DNA of 64,000 nucleotides, taken from NCBI GenBank assembly GCA_021018995.1, contig CM037595.1:96809491-96873490 (forward strand). The letters are read 5' to 3'. The DNA comes from Chloranthus sessilifolius (taxonomy: Eukaryota > Streptophyta > Magnoliopsida > Chloranthales > Chloranthaceae). How positions within the stretch are numbered: the first letter of the stretch is position 1; every line of letters begins with the position of its first letter. The notes beneath the pieces are model-generated. The model made no database searches and had not been told where the DNA came from. It saw only the letters and a list, made by a program, of their open reading frames with translations. The translations under genes were made by a program, and so were the position numbers. Below, in pieces: positions 19,795-31,644 of this stretch.

Positions 19795-20570
19795 TGTTAG
19801 GAACTCTACCCACTCTACCGAATTCCCTTATCGCGATGAATGCGAAAAAATAAGATGATGCAAGCAAAAAATAATTATACACAACACAAAAGATTTACGT
19901 GATTCACCCAATCGAGGGCTACGTCTACGGGAGTATATGCACTATTTATGAACGTTTATAACGTACACACTCTCTTCTCTTTAGTGCAAACTTAATTAAG
20001 ATCAAATACGATATTTCACAGCCAACACACTGTGTGAAACAAGGACGCAATCCTTCAAATAACATAGAAGAGATCTGCTGGAATACATTAACGATTCCAG
20101 CATAAAAACGACTTCAATCGGATCTTCAATCCCCAAGCAATTCTTCAATACTTTTCCTCTCAAAGTAATCACAAATTTGCACAAGAACAACTTCAATCGG
20201 ATCTTCAATCCCCAACCAATTCTTCAATACTTTTCCTCTCAAAGTATTCACCAATTTTCTCTCTTGAAAACTCTTTCCAAGCTCACTCTAGAACCCTAGA
20301 AAAAACTTTATGCTAATGGACTCTAAAACGCATTATGAAACTTGGCCCAAAAAATCTTCTATTTCAGCAAAGTATTCAAAATTACGGAACTGAATCCGCC
20401 CAAAATCGACCGATCGACTTTAACACTTCGATCGATCGAGTTCAGTCCATGAGCAAACCCAACACTTATGTTCTTAGATTGATCGATTAGCTTCCCAAGC
20501 TCGATCGATCGATTTCCACCAATGAGCAGCCTGATGGACCTTGTGCATTGGGATTAAACCTTATTCAACA
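19795..20570 (-). mobile_element. solo LTR, perfect TSD CTTAG
   Basis: A 776-bp unit with TGTTAG...CAACA ends is flanked by CTTAG on both sides (19790-19794 and 20571-20575). It contains 'gatttacgtgattcacccaa' followed by 'ctacgtctacggg', a phrase typical of plant Copia LTRs. An internal 80-bp tandem duplication (20107-20186 and 20187-20266) carries 'aatcggatcttcaatcccca'. With no internal region, it is the product of LTR-LTR recombination. Orientation is uncertain. Confidence 0.85.
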
Positions 20571-20984
20571 CTTAGAAATTCATACCGTCAAGATGATAGA
20601 TAATTAATTGAAGGGCTATGGTTCCAAAAACTACATTTTTTGGGAGATTTGAACCATTCGATCTATGCATTCTAATACCAACGGTTGTTCTTAATTTTGA
20701 TGGTTGATATTACAGTTTACCGGTCAGAAGATTTACATCCACTTAGAAGTGTAATCCTTTGGTTGAGACATTTAAGCAATTTAGATTGATCAACGATGCG
20801 TGCCACATGACACAATGATAAATCACACTTTAATGGTGTGAGATAAAAAGTGACTTTTGAATGATTAAAGACCATTTAAACACTATTTGATATTTAAATG
20901 TCAGTAAGGAGCCATTATCCCATTTCTTTAATATTGTGAAACTAAAAAGGAGGAAGGAGCGAAATAAAATCACTAAGGGTGTGT

Positions 20985-21570
20985 TTGGATATAGGGAAAA
21001 TGCTTATTCGAAGGGTTGGAATGATGAATCCACAATTTCCCGCCGATTTGATGCAAAGTTAAACTTCGGGAAAATAATTGAATTAATCCGAGTTTTTCCG
21101 ACATAATAGTGCGAGGGTACCCCTCGTATTTCTATTTTCCACCCCTTCGGAAAAAGTTAAGGCATCCGACTCTATACATATCAACAACTTTATAATTTCT
21201 TCTTAGGTGCTTTTATTTGCAACACAAAATTTAACTTTTCAACATGGGTTTTATGTGTTTAAGCTATTGATTGCTTTGAATCAGACGATGGAGATCTTTT
21301 TTGTTTTAATCTCCGACGTAATAGATCTTGAGGTCATGTAATTATCATCAGAAAGTCAGAGATTGATTTCATGTGACACACACATCCCAAAAAAATGAAC
21401 ATGATCATAAGCATACATCAAACATGGTTCTCGAATCACATTTTGGGATGTGTTCTACATTAAGTTTAAAATCTGACAGTTGGATGGTTAGATCACCATC
21501 TCAAGATTTATTGTATCAATGAATGGGACTAAAAAGGATCTTTGTCATGTGATTCAAAACAGTCAAAACA
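20985..21570. repeat. TIR-like start plus 'cagacgatggagat' foldback core
   Basis: The start taagggtgtgtttggatata resembles a TAA-flanked Harbinger-type end, but no right terminus was located. From about 21270 it contains 'gaatcagacgatggagatc' and 'gtgacacacacatcccaaaa'. From about 21420 to 21570 a degraded inverted counterpart is seen. Confidence 0.45.
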
Positions 21571-21723
21571 GTTTAATCAGGTGAAACTCGGGTTGAGAAG
21601 GAATAATCTTAAGTTGAGAATAAAGGTACCCTTCTTTTTCTATTTTCCACGCCAACAATCCTCTCATAGTTATACTCCACAAGTCAAGCCTCCAGAGTAT
21701 CCTGTGAGTTAGGCTTGTGGTGG

Positions 21724-21812
21724 CTAGGGCTCTCAATGGGCTGGGCTGATCATGTGGTGACTCAGATTGGTTCGAGTCGGGCTTGGGTTGAGTGTCGAAC
21801 ACTCGACACGGA
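21724..21812. mobile_element. hAT-like terminal fragment
   Basis: Begins tagggctctcaatgggctgg, a typical hAT-type terminus, and then 'cgagtcgggcttgggttgag'. It is cut short by the following A/TA tract. Confidence 0.4.

Positions 21813-21815
<3 letters not shown>

Positions 21816-21889
<74 letters not shown>
21816..21889. repeat. (A)n(TA)n tract
   Basis: About 32 A residues followed by about 20 TA units. Low-complexity ORFs on both strands (poly-Lys/Ile-Tyr) are artefacts. Confidence 0.95.
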
Positions 21890-21893
<4 letters not shown>

Positions 21894-21989
21894 GCATTTT
21901 ACTTAAATGCCTTGAGATTAAACCATTGAACGGTTTTAAATCAACGACATTTAAGTAAAAATGCACTTGCAATCTCAATTTGTACCTAC

Positions 21990-22152
21990 CACTACAAAAA
22001 AATAGATTATTAGCAGCAGTTTTTTAGAGCAAAATATTGTCGCTATTAACAAAAAACTATTAAAGACTATTAGCGGCAAGGGTATTAGCGACAATTTTTT
22101 TATTAATAGTGGCAGTTTTTGGATGTCGCTAATAGTCTTATTTTTTGTAGTG
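21990..22152. mobile_element. CACTA MITE, 163 bp
   Basis: Ends CACTACAAAAAAATAG and TTTTTTGTAGTG are inverted. Interior words 'attagcgacaattttt' and 'ggatgtcgctaatagtctta' are shared with 26426-26589. The flanking triplets (TAC left, ATA right) do not match. Confidence 0.75.
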
Positions 22153-22735
22153 ATACCTTCATAAATAGAAGTCTTAAAATAGAGTTCTCAAATTATCACA
22201 ATCGCTATCATTTCAAGTCGCAACTTTAAGTAAGCCTCTTTAAGTAAGCCTCTCTCTTTGAAAATTGATTTAAATCTCATTCCAGACTAGACGTCTCGCG
22301 TCTCAAGCCTTAGCGAGACGAGATCTTGCTGTGATTTGTTTCAAGATGCAACCTCATAAATATTATTTTTATATTAAAATTTATTTAAGATGTTAGGCTT
22401 GTACACTATAAAAAGTGTACTATTCATTCTTTTTTATATACACAACATTATTTTATATTATCATACCCTATCTATGTGATGATCTTGTGAATAGCTATCA
22501 TAGTGTTTCCAAATCTATGCACCCTAATATCACTATTATTTTTAAATTTTACGGCTAGTATTGAAGATCTTTGATCGGATAGTATACAATTAATTTATAG
22601 CCATGATTATTTAACTAAGATGTGTTCTAAACATTTAATCATGAAGAGCCACTTGGACTATTTAGATTAATCTCAAATATTTGCTACATGGCATAACAGT
22701 AAAGTATTCTTTAATGATGTAAGATCAAACCGAGG

Positions 22736-22950
22736 ATCAAAATTTTGGCCGAAATGACCGAAATTTCGGTCCAAATTATTTGTTTCGGTCCTCACCAAAA
22801 CGATAATTTGGACCGAAATTTCGGTCATATTTTGTATGGGATTCAAAATTTCGGCCAAATTATCGGTTTTTGGCTGAAATTTCGGTCGAAATTATCGGTT
22901 TCGGTCCCCTCCGAAACCGAAATGAAACCCATAATTTTGATCCTTGGATC
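22736..22950. repeat. CGAAATTTCGG-type dispersed repeat, copy 2
   Basis: Dense in ccgaaatttcggt and aattatcggtttcggt palindromic words, bounded by 'gatcaaaattttggcc' and 'aattttgatccttggatc'. It is the same family as 3393-3600. Confidence 0.6.
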
Positions 22951-25900
22951 AAACACCTAGTTTAATCATGTAAGATCATTCAAAAGATTATTTTCGTTTC
23001 ACGCTATCTCGCCGATACCTCTCATTGAGATGCGAGACATCTTGGTCTCGAGGCTGTTCGAGACAACTAGGAAATCCAAGATTTCAAACCATGTTTTTGA
23101 CCATAGTGCGTTAGTGATAACTTTGCAATATTTCGGTAGGGGAAAAAAATTCGAAAAAGTTTCGAAATCTCGCTGAAAGTTTCGTCCAACCTTGTATCGA
23201 TGAATTTCAGAGAAAATTTTCACTACGCTCGTGACCAACATTTAAACACTAAAATGGTGTTTAATGATCTTACACCATTAAAATTATACTTTTTATCATT
23301 ATGCCATGGGGCACACATCTATGAGCAATTTAAATCGTTCAAGTGACAATCTATCACTGCAGCCTATCTCAGCCCAAAGAAACATGTCTATGAGTGAATG
23401 TGAACCTCCGATTGATAAACTTTAATATCAGCCATTAAAACAAAAAATAATGATTGAAAGTATTATCAACAAGTAAGATGGTTTAATTTAAATCTATGAA
23501 AATTCTAATTTCTGTTCAATCTATGATCTATCACTTTGACGGTATTGATGATCCACATTATAGACCATTGGTTTGTGAGATCATTTGATCCCCATAGAAA
23601 GAGTTAGATCCTTGATAAAAAGATGACTAAGAGTTTTACCTTCGGATACCATTATTTAATTATCATGAAAGTGTAACCTCGTCCCATCTTCTCTATTTAG
23701 AATGCATTGACCACTTTCAATCAGACGATAGATATCATTTTTTTGTTGTTCCACCCTTGCCATCAGACTGTCAATTTTTACTTCTATGTGATGTACATCC
23801 AAATACTAGAGGTTTTCGCTATGCAAGAGCATAATTCATCCTCGCGATATCGATAGTATCATTGATATCGATCTCTTGAAATTTTTTTCGCGTTGAAACC
23901 GTCGACTAGGAGGGCACCGATTTTAAGTTCTAATATCACTTGAAGACTTGTGACTTAGAAGATTTGGATTTGGTTAAGAATATGTGTCATGTGGTAAAAG
24001 CATAGTGACCAAATTTGCTGAATAATTTGTGAATTTCGAACAAAAATGAATAGAATTTAAATTATTCTTAATTTTTTGACAAAACTGTATATTTTCGATT
24101 ACAATGATGATTTTATGAATTATATGCGAATTTCCGAACTTTTTCCCTGATTTTTCTTGATTTTGGTAAAAAAAATTTTGATTTTTCAATTTTTATAGTT
24201 TTTAATTAATATATTTTTAAATTTTTATTTTTAAAAATTTAAAATTTAACCTTATTTTCAAATTTGATGAATTTTGCCAGCTTTCTTTTAGAAAAAAGTA
24301 CGAAAACGCGCCCCATTTATATTTTTATTATAAAAAAGGTCGAAACATTTTTTTATTATGAAAATGCGCCCCATAAGGGTTCGTATTCGTATGCATTCTC
24401 CATGCACGTGTCGAATGCTTCATAAAAAAAAGTAAAAAAAAATAGAAATTTGTTGGCATGGGCAACATTGTAATTATTCATTAAAATTGATTAGTGCCCT
24501 ACGTGGGTTGATATGTATGGCTGCCCCTTTCATGTATGTTGGGGCGCTTTTCGAAAGAAAAAATAGCATTTGATTTTTTTATGATAAAGATAGCATAAGG
24601 CGGTGTAAGCCCCTTTTTTTTATGGGTTAGCTAGGCTCACTATGAACTTGCAAATACCAATTATATCCATATTTACCATAAAAAAAAAAAAAAAAAACCA
24701 ATGTATCCTTGTTTATACCAATACAGTAAATCCAAACTAAATGTCTCTCTCATCTCCTTCTTTCTATTTTACAGTCCTATTTCATTTCATGTCAGTGCGA
24801 GATGTTCGAGGAGTTTTTGCCCGATGGATGGAGCAGAGTCCATTTTCTACTAAAACTGGCTTTTGGGAGAGATTCTATTTTTGAACAAAGTTGACTTCAA
24901 CGTTTGAGGGAATTGATATGGCGTAGTCGGGCTATCAACTTATCATGCAAGGTCGAATATTTATTAAACTCGGCTAAAAAGGGTGTTGCACACATACTTA
25001 ACCCTTATGCCTGGTTCGAGCGGTTTAGAGTTTTTTCCACAAAAGCTCAAAATCTTGTCAACTCAGAATTTTACAGGTTCTGAGTTTATTCAAAATTCTG
25101 GCTTTTCTTTGAAAGTGTGCTTAATTTATTAAGGCCCTTTTTGGAAAAGTTGCATCCAAAAAGCACTTCTCTAGATAAAATGTTGAGTGAAAAGTAATAT
25201 TCACCTAAGGATATGACCACTTCTAATTGAAAATTATTTTGTGTTTGAAAAAGTAGCCTCATTCTGTTTTCAACACCACACTATTTTTAGTTAGAAGTGG
25301 CTAATCTTCAGATTCCTGGTCTTTTCTGAGCTTTTCTCAACAAATACAGATTATTGTCTACTTGAGTTTCTTTGTTCAAAGGGGTATATTGCCTTCACCT
25401 TTGGGCGCTCAAAATCTGATCATTTTAAATTCGTTGGATATTAATCCTTCTCTTTTACTTAAAAAAATCTCATAAAATACAAAATTTAAGAAAAGCTCTG
25501 GCTCCAAAAGTGTCAAAAAGTATCACTTTTTGAGTAAGAGATTAGATTTTATATAAAAGATAGAGTTTATACAGACAAAGTGCAGGCAACTGATGTAACA
25601 CAATGCAACTGATTGTAAATGCCGTGGATTTATTTAATGTTTGTCGGTACAACCATTCACGTCACTGACCTACACTACAAATCTGCCCCGTTTGTTCGAG
25701 GTAGTATTCTGATTGGTTTGCAGCGATTCGTTGATTGGGAACACGTAACATTATTTTTCATTAGTTCTTTCATTTGGTACATGTGGTATTATTTTTTTTC
25801 AAAGTTTGCCACGTAAATAGGGGCATGCCCTACCAAATTTTGAGCCATGTGGCAGATATTTTTGAACAATTAAAGTCTTAGACTTTTTGTCCAATATACT

Positions 25901-25956
25901 ATTTTAAGCAATTTTATAATATTATTTTTCATCGCTTGCACCACTGTGTTTGTAAC

Positions 25957-26244
25957 CATAGTGACAAGTTTCATTTTCGGTAATTTTTCGGTGGAGGATC
26001 CTTTTGGATTAATTTTGATACTTTTCGAAAAAAGTTTGGTAAAATTTCAGGGATTAAATATATATTTAATATTTTTTGAAAAAATTACTACAATATATAC
26101 TAAATTACTAACATATTTAAAATAAAAAAATAAAATTTTAAACATAAAAAAAAAATTACCAAAATTTCGCCAAAATTTTCGTTTGACCACCTTTCGGCGA
26201 AATTCGTGAAATTTTGCTGAATTTTGACGAAATTTATCACTATG
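25957..26244. mobile_element. hAT-like MITE present only in copy A
   Basis: Ends CATAGTGACAAGTTT and AAATTTATCACTATG are inverted. Flanks TTTGTAAC and GTTGCAAC match in 6 of 8 positions. Copy B at about 39116 reads straight through as 'attgcgtgttgcaactt', confirming the insertion. The interior holds 'ttcggcgaaattcg' words. Confidence 0.75.
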
Positions 26245-26425
26245 GTTGCAACTTGTAAAACTGTATTCACTCGAGTTGAAAACTATCGACTCCTTTGAAT
26301 CGAAGATGAAGATCAGTTTTCATCCCAATCTTGGACAAATGGATCTTGAGATCATGAGTCTACCATTTGACCATCAATTTTTAATTTCGTGTGCCCAAGT
26401 CTAAAAAAGTGATTAAAAAATCATG

Positions 26426-26589
26426 CACTACAAAAATAAGGTGTTTCAGCGGCACTTGCTGTTAAGGCAATTTTTAGTAACGACAAGACTAATAGCTTCA
26501 GTTTTTTGTAGCAATAGGATTAATAGTAGCAATTTTTTGTTAATGACAGCAATTTTTGGATGTCGCTAATAATCTTATTTTTTATAATG
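26426..26589. mobile_element. CACTA MITE present only in copy A
   Basis: Begins CACTACAAAAATAAGGTG and ends TTTTTTATAATG (decayed GTAGTG). Flanks ATG and ACG differ by one transition. Copy B has the single site ACG at 41016-41018, so the original duplication was ACG. Confidence 0.85.
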
Positions 26590-28259
26590 ACGTTGCACAC
26601 TACACTCAAATGAGGGCCACACTCGATGGTATACTTGATTCGATATGACAACAAGCCATATTGGTTATAAGGCAGCATGATGAGCTACATGTTATTGTTA
26701 AACACGAGAAAATAATGTCAACGACATAAGTTGAAGCTTGAGCAGGCCAAGTGAGTGACATCAGAGCTGATGGGAGTCTAAGCTAGCCTCGTTGTTGTGG
26801 CATCAAAGTGCCTCACAATGGTGATGGATTGTGCCCCTGACATTGTAATTTTAGGGTCAATTCTTGCGACCCTCAATGATACAAAATTGATGGTACCCTT
26901 TAAAGTCATTAAAATGAAAACTCTTATATGTTTGGATATAAGGAAAGTGATGGAAAACAAAGGGTTGGATTTATAAATTCATCATTTTCCGTCATTTGGG
27001 TTGTAAATATGGGTAAAAAAATATAATCCCCAACTTCTCATATTTTTCCAATACAAATTTTGAGGGGGACCTTCGCATTTTCTTTTCCTGACTCCTCGAA
27101 AAATGATAGCGCTTTTTTTGAGCGGCACTCTTTTTCTTTGGGTCTCATTGTTTAAATCCTGTGAAACTTTTACTTTACCCATCTCTTATAGTAGACATGC
27201 ATTGACTATTTTGAATCAGACAATAGAGATTATTTTTCATCGCAATCTATCAAATAATTGATCTTGAGATCATAAAATCAGACGATAGAGATTAGGCGAT
27301 GGAGATCATTGAATGAGACAATGAAGATAATCAATAATGAGATCTTGGGCACGCTATCATACTGTCGATTTTTTTTTAAAGTCACATTGCACACATTTCT
27401 AAGACACACATTTCTAAGAAGTAATCTGAAAGTCAAATGATGTACATTTAATATCATGTTAGAATCTTTTTCGTGTGATTCAAAGCCGTCAATGGCTTAA
27501 TTGCATTAAAAGTGCGGTAAGAAAAAATGATTCCATGGTGTGTTTCGCCCAAATAAAAACCCTTGATTTTACAATCTTTTAAAGGCTCTCGGGGTATTTT
27601 TGACATTTTAGATTGGGCACTGCTAGATTTTTGGGTGACAGCTCAATTTGGAATTGGTCAATTAGGTAGAAGGTGAAATTATAGAGTTTCCGATAAGAAA
27701 AGGTAAAATGACAGGGTCGATCCTCAAAATTTCTTTTTCCTACCATTTCTATGGGGCTATCCAAACTATGAATAACAACAAAAATCCTACAGATTCTATA
27801 GGCTGATAAAAATCCAGATCAACCCCAAAAATGACAAGATTTGACACTCTGAAAATATACCCCAAAAATCACGAGATTTGAACACTCTATAAATGAACAA
27901 TTGTTCAATTAAAACAAAAGAAAAAAGAAAAGAAAAGAATGATTGATTATATTTTTTAACGTAGATCGATCACAATTATATTTTACGATGAGAAATGTGC
28001 AATAATGAGATAATAGTTTTGATAGAAATAATGAGATAATAGTTGGAATACTTTGATTGATTAAAGAAATACGCCCTCTATTTTTCATCAAACTGTGGGC
28101 CTATAAACACCAATAATTAATACACAATTTCTTTTTTTCTTACATCAAAATGTGGCCCTATAAACACTAATAATACACAATTGCTTCATTTTGTATCAAA
28201 CTTCCAAAAAAAGTTAAGTAAAAGGAAAAAAAATTTTTACAGTTTCGTTTATTCAGATT

Positions 28260-28604
28260 TCAGACCCTAAAACATCCAACAGCACGGTGATTAGATCTCT
28301 CACCATCAATTAACTTTCGGACGCACCTAAAATCCTCGACGTGACAAGGCAAGTTGATGGTGCTCTTCTGATCGAACCCGTATTCGTTCTCTGCCTCCTT
28401 GAGAAGCTTCTCGAAGAGCGGGTGATTGAAGTAATCGACGGGGACTACGAACCTCTGTGGTTCGTCCTCCCCTTGCCCCACCACGATCGCAAGCCACCCC
28501 TTCTTCGGCAAATCTCTTCCATCTTTCCTACCTTGGTGGTGAAGAAGATGAATATGTGGCAACTGCAGGTGAAAATTATGTTTCTCACCGTCGCTCACCA
28601 CCAT
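28260..28604 (-). CDS. SAUR32: SAUR32-like auxin-responsive protein, copy A
   Basis: A single-exon 114-aa protein of the small auxin-up RNA family. SAURs inhibit PP2C.D phosphatases and thereby promote plasma-membrane H+-ATPase activity and cell expansion; SAUR32 relatives act in apical-hook and hypocotyl growth. Seen in the sequence: a His-rich N terminus (residues 9-23), DLPKKGWLAIVVGQGEDEPQ (31-50), RFVVPVDYFNHPLFEKLLKE (51-70), AENEYGFDQKSTINLPCHVE (71-90), and a C terminus ending AVGCFRV, which is the SAUR32-type ending. Length and lack of introns are normal for the family. The start is the first in-frame ATG, and the TATA-like box at 28700-28706 supports it. The duplicate at 44198-44542 differs by Gln14His and Gly25Val. 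Confidence 0.95.
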   Translation of the reverse strand: MVVSDGEKHNFHLQLPHIHLLHHQGRKDGRDLPKKGWLAIVVGQGEDEPQRFVVPVDYFNHPLFEKLLKEAENEYGFDQKSTINLPCHVEDFRCVRKLIDGERSNHRAVGCFRV

Positions 28605-28699
28605 CTCCTCTATTTGTAGCAGAAACCTTTGTTATTTGAACTTTGAAGAGAGACCTAGGGTTTATATGGGCTTGGGGAGATGATAAGAGACGGCTTGGG

Positions 28700-28706
28700 T
28701 TTTATA
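28700..28706 (-). promoter_or_regulatory. TATA box of SAUR copy A
   Basis: TATAAAA on minus, about 96 bp upstream of the start codon and conserved at the same position in copy B. No exact TGTCTC auxin element was noticed nearby. Confidence 0.55.
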
Positions 28707-28845
28707 AGGATGCAGTAGAAGACGAAGTTTCAGATATGGTTCTTGAAATAGTCATATGTATTGAAGATTCCAGTGTGAGACCCATACAATCAATTATACG
28801 TGTACTCGGTCAATGCTGCCGATTTCTGTGATAGGGCCATTAAAT

Positions 28846-29257
28846 AAGGCTGCTGTTATTACCACACCAATTTATGTTACACCCACCTCATTATATTGAC
28901 TCTTTTAAATCAAATGATAGAAATCTTTTTTCATCTCAATCTTCCATACGAATATCTTGAGCTCATAGGCCTATCATCCGGCTGTCGGATATTGATTTCA
29001 TGTGACACACATCCTAAAAAGTGAACGCCATCAGTGTACTATCAAGCGTGGTTCAAATTCATATTTTGAGATTTGTGTCACTTGAAATCAACATCTGACC
29101 CTTTGAAAGTAGGTCCATGGTCTCAAAGTCTATCTTGTGAGAGATTGGTCTGAAAATAATCTTCATCGTCCGATATAAAGCGATTAATAGATATTTCCTT
29201 TGTTTAGATGCGGGTGGATGTAACATAAAGTGGTGTGGCAGTAACAACAGCCTTAAA
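28846..29257. mobile_element. foldback element with 'cagacgatggagat' core (copy A)
   Basis: Outer arms AAGGCTGCTGTTATTACCAC (left) and the complement of the sequence ending cagcctt (right) pair over about 60 bp. Further in, 'tttaaatcaaatgatagaaa' pairs with 'cttcatcgtccgatataaag'. The ~410-bp element folds back on itself; no coding. The copy B counterpart (about 44770-45085) lost part of its left arm and centre. Confidence 0.65.
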
Positions 29258-29839
29258 TTATTCGTCTCATCAATGCGAAAAAAATATGGCTGATACAAAT
29301 TTTAACTGTTTGTATAAGAAGCATATTCGATGACCGAAAAATCCTAGATCTTAGGGCACGTGCCGCCGACAGCAATTTATATGATTTTAAAACCATTGGA
29401 TGCAAAGGGCAACTTTGACTTTAACTTACATTCGGATCCTTAGCCTATTTATTGTTCAACAACTAGCTCGACCTGATCAAAACCTGTATATATTTATTAC
29501 ATAATATTGGATTAGACTGGGTTCCTTGCTTGCTTCGCACAATTTAGGGTATTGGAAGCTTGTTATTCCATTAGATTTTGTGAACGTTGACTTCACACCA
29601 ATCAGACACCAAATTTGTAAGTGTTTGGCACCATTTGCTGCGTGTACGAGGTCAGTAACAAAGTCAATGGTTTGAAAAAGTAAAGTTTGCCGAGATTATA
29701 ACGTGTAAGATTGAAGCAGAGTCGTTCATACGTAAGCCATGTCTGCAAGGTGCACGTGGCGGATCTAACTGCACACGTTCATCATGTGGGGACGCCATTT
29801 TCGGTCAACCTATTCATATAATGGTATAATGAATAGGTT

Positions 29840-30656
29840 CTAATTGGAAGAATAAAATCTCCCGCGCTTATGAGATTTGTCGCGAGACCAAAGATTGCTA
29901 ATAACGTGAGTGTTTTCCTTTGAACGGATATACACCTTGCTACTTCGTAATATCCTTTTTTTTATATATATTTGGTATGCGACAATAAATCCCTTTTTAT
30001 AAGTGTGTTCGGATTACTCGACGTTATGGAGAAATCATTTCTCCTATTAATTGAACACACATCGAAAGTATCTCGTTTAAGATATCCCAAAATTGGCTAA
30101 GATTATGTTTCCCATTAAAATAGTGCATAGCGGTTATATAACCACATGTGCCAACATCTCCCATTTAGTCATGAAAGTCGTTAACAATATATATAATATT
30201 TCTCCCACTATTTCTATTGCACATTTTATGAAAGCATTTATAGTTATAAGGTTTTTCACGCTCTTGACGGATATGCTCTTCACTGCTAAAATTTAGATAA
30301 TGAGATTTTTCATGCTTAACAGACGGAACGTTCACGTGAAGGTACAGATGACACCTAAAATACTTTTTGGCTGCCACTTGGAGCACGGGTTAATTGTCTA
30401 GATCAATTTTGAAAAAAGAAATTACGAAAAAAACTTTTTAAAGGTATAAGTCAATGTTTGAATAGTTTCATTGGTCTATATTTCACGGCTCAAAAAACAC
30501 ATGGTGGAGATGAGTTTTCAAATATATATTTTTTTTAAATGATCTAAGCAATGCATCTGAGGTCCTTGTGGCATTGAAATAATATTTTGGATGCCACATG
30601 GACTTCCAAGTGGAACTTTGGAGTATGGTGACTGTCCTCCCATGGAAGACAAACAC

Positions 30657-30657
<1 letters not shown>
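29840..30657. other. spacer between duplication copies, nothing recognised
   Basis: AT-rich single-copy-looking sequence. Two ORFs of 67 and 73 aa overlap on opposite strands and show no domain. Confidence 0.5.

Positions 30658-30718
<61 letters not shown>
30658..30718. repeat. (TA)n microsatellite
   Basis: About 28 TA units, immediately left of the start of duplication copy B. Confidence 0.95.
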
Positions 30719-30723
<5 letters not shown>

Positions 30724-31644
30724 TAAAAATCTTATTTATTATTTAAAAATGGTTGAAATAAAAAAAAATTCGTTAAAATCGCTGAAATTAATGATATTTG
30801 GTTGATTTCGGAGAAATCATTGAAATTTCACCAAAAGTTTGTCCAACCTTGCTTTGATGAATTTTGGAAAAAAATTTCACTGCACTCTTGACCAACATTT
30901 AAACACTAAAATGGTGTTTACTGATCATATACCATTAAAATTATACTTTTTATCTCACACAATTGAAATGTGATTTATCAGTATGCCATGGGGCACACGT
31001 CTGTGATCAATTTAAATTGTTCAAGTGACAATCTATCACTGCAGCGTATCTCAGCCCAAAGAAATATGTCTATAAGTGAATGTGAACCTCTCATTGTTAA
31101 ACTTTAATATCAGCCATTAAAACAAAAAATAATGATTAAAATTATAGTCAACAAATAAGATGGTTTAAATCTACTGAAAATCTCATTACTGTTCAATTTA
31201 TGATCTATGACTTTAATGGTATTGATCATCCACATTACAGACCATTGGTTTGTGAGATCATTTAAACACCATGTTTGTGTTTAAATAACCAAAGAAAGAA
31301 TCGGATCCTTGATAAAAAGAGGACTATAAGTTAAGAGTTTTACCTTCGGATACCATAATTTACATATCATGACACAGTAAGCTCGCCCCATCTTCTCCAG
31401 GGCCGGCCTTAACATTTTGGGTGCCCAAGGCGAGTTCCTAAAATGGGGCCCTTATTTCATATTACTTTATAATATAAAAAAAATTCGACACAATTTTCTT
31501 TTCGACAAATAAAATAATACTCATATTCTATTTTACTATATATAATTTAAAAATGTAACTAAGAATTTAATATAAGTAAATATTAAAAGAAAATGTAATA
31601 AAAAAAGAAAATGCAATACCCATAAATGCAACACTAAAAAAAAA

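Larger units (their letters stand above)
23120..29838. repeat. segmental duplication, copy A
   Basis: Aligns collinearly with copy B at about 30765-45606 through many phrases: 'ttgaccaacatttaaacac'-type, 'cactgcagc.tatctcagcc', 'aaatccaaactaaatgtctc', the SAUR gene, and 'gggcacgtgccgccgacagc'. Divergence in non-coding parts is roughly 10-15% by eye. A lacks the hAT and Mutator insertions of B and carries its own hAT-like and CACTA MITEs. Confidence 0.9.

Noticed and set aside
25619..25816. 65-aa Trp/Phe-rich ORF as a small membrane protein
   Set aside because: It is disrupted in the orthologous part of duplication copy B and lies next to MITE remnants.
28341..28639. Plus-strand ORFs (92 and 60 aa) over the SAUR gene
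   Set aside because: They are antisense shadows of the SAUR reading frame.
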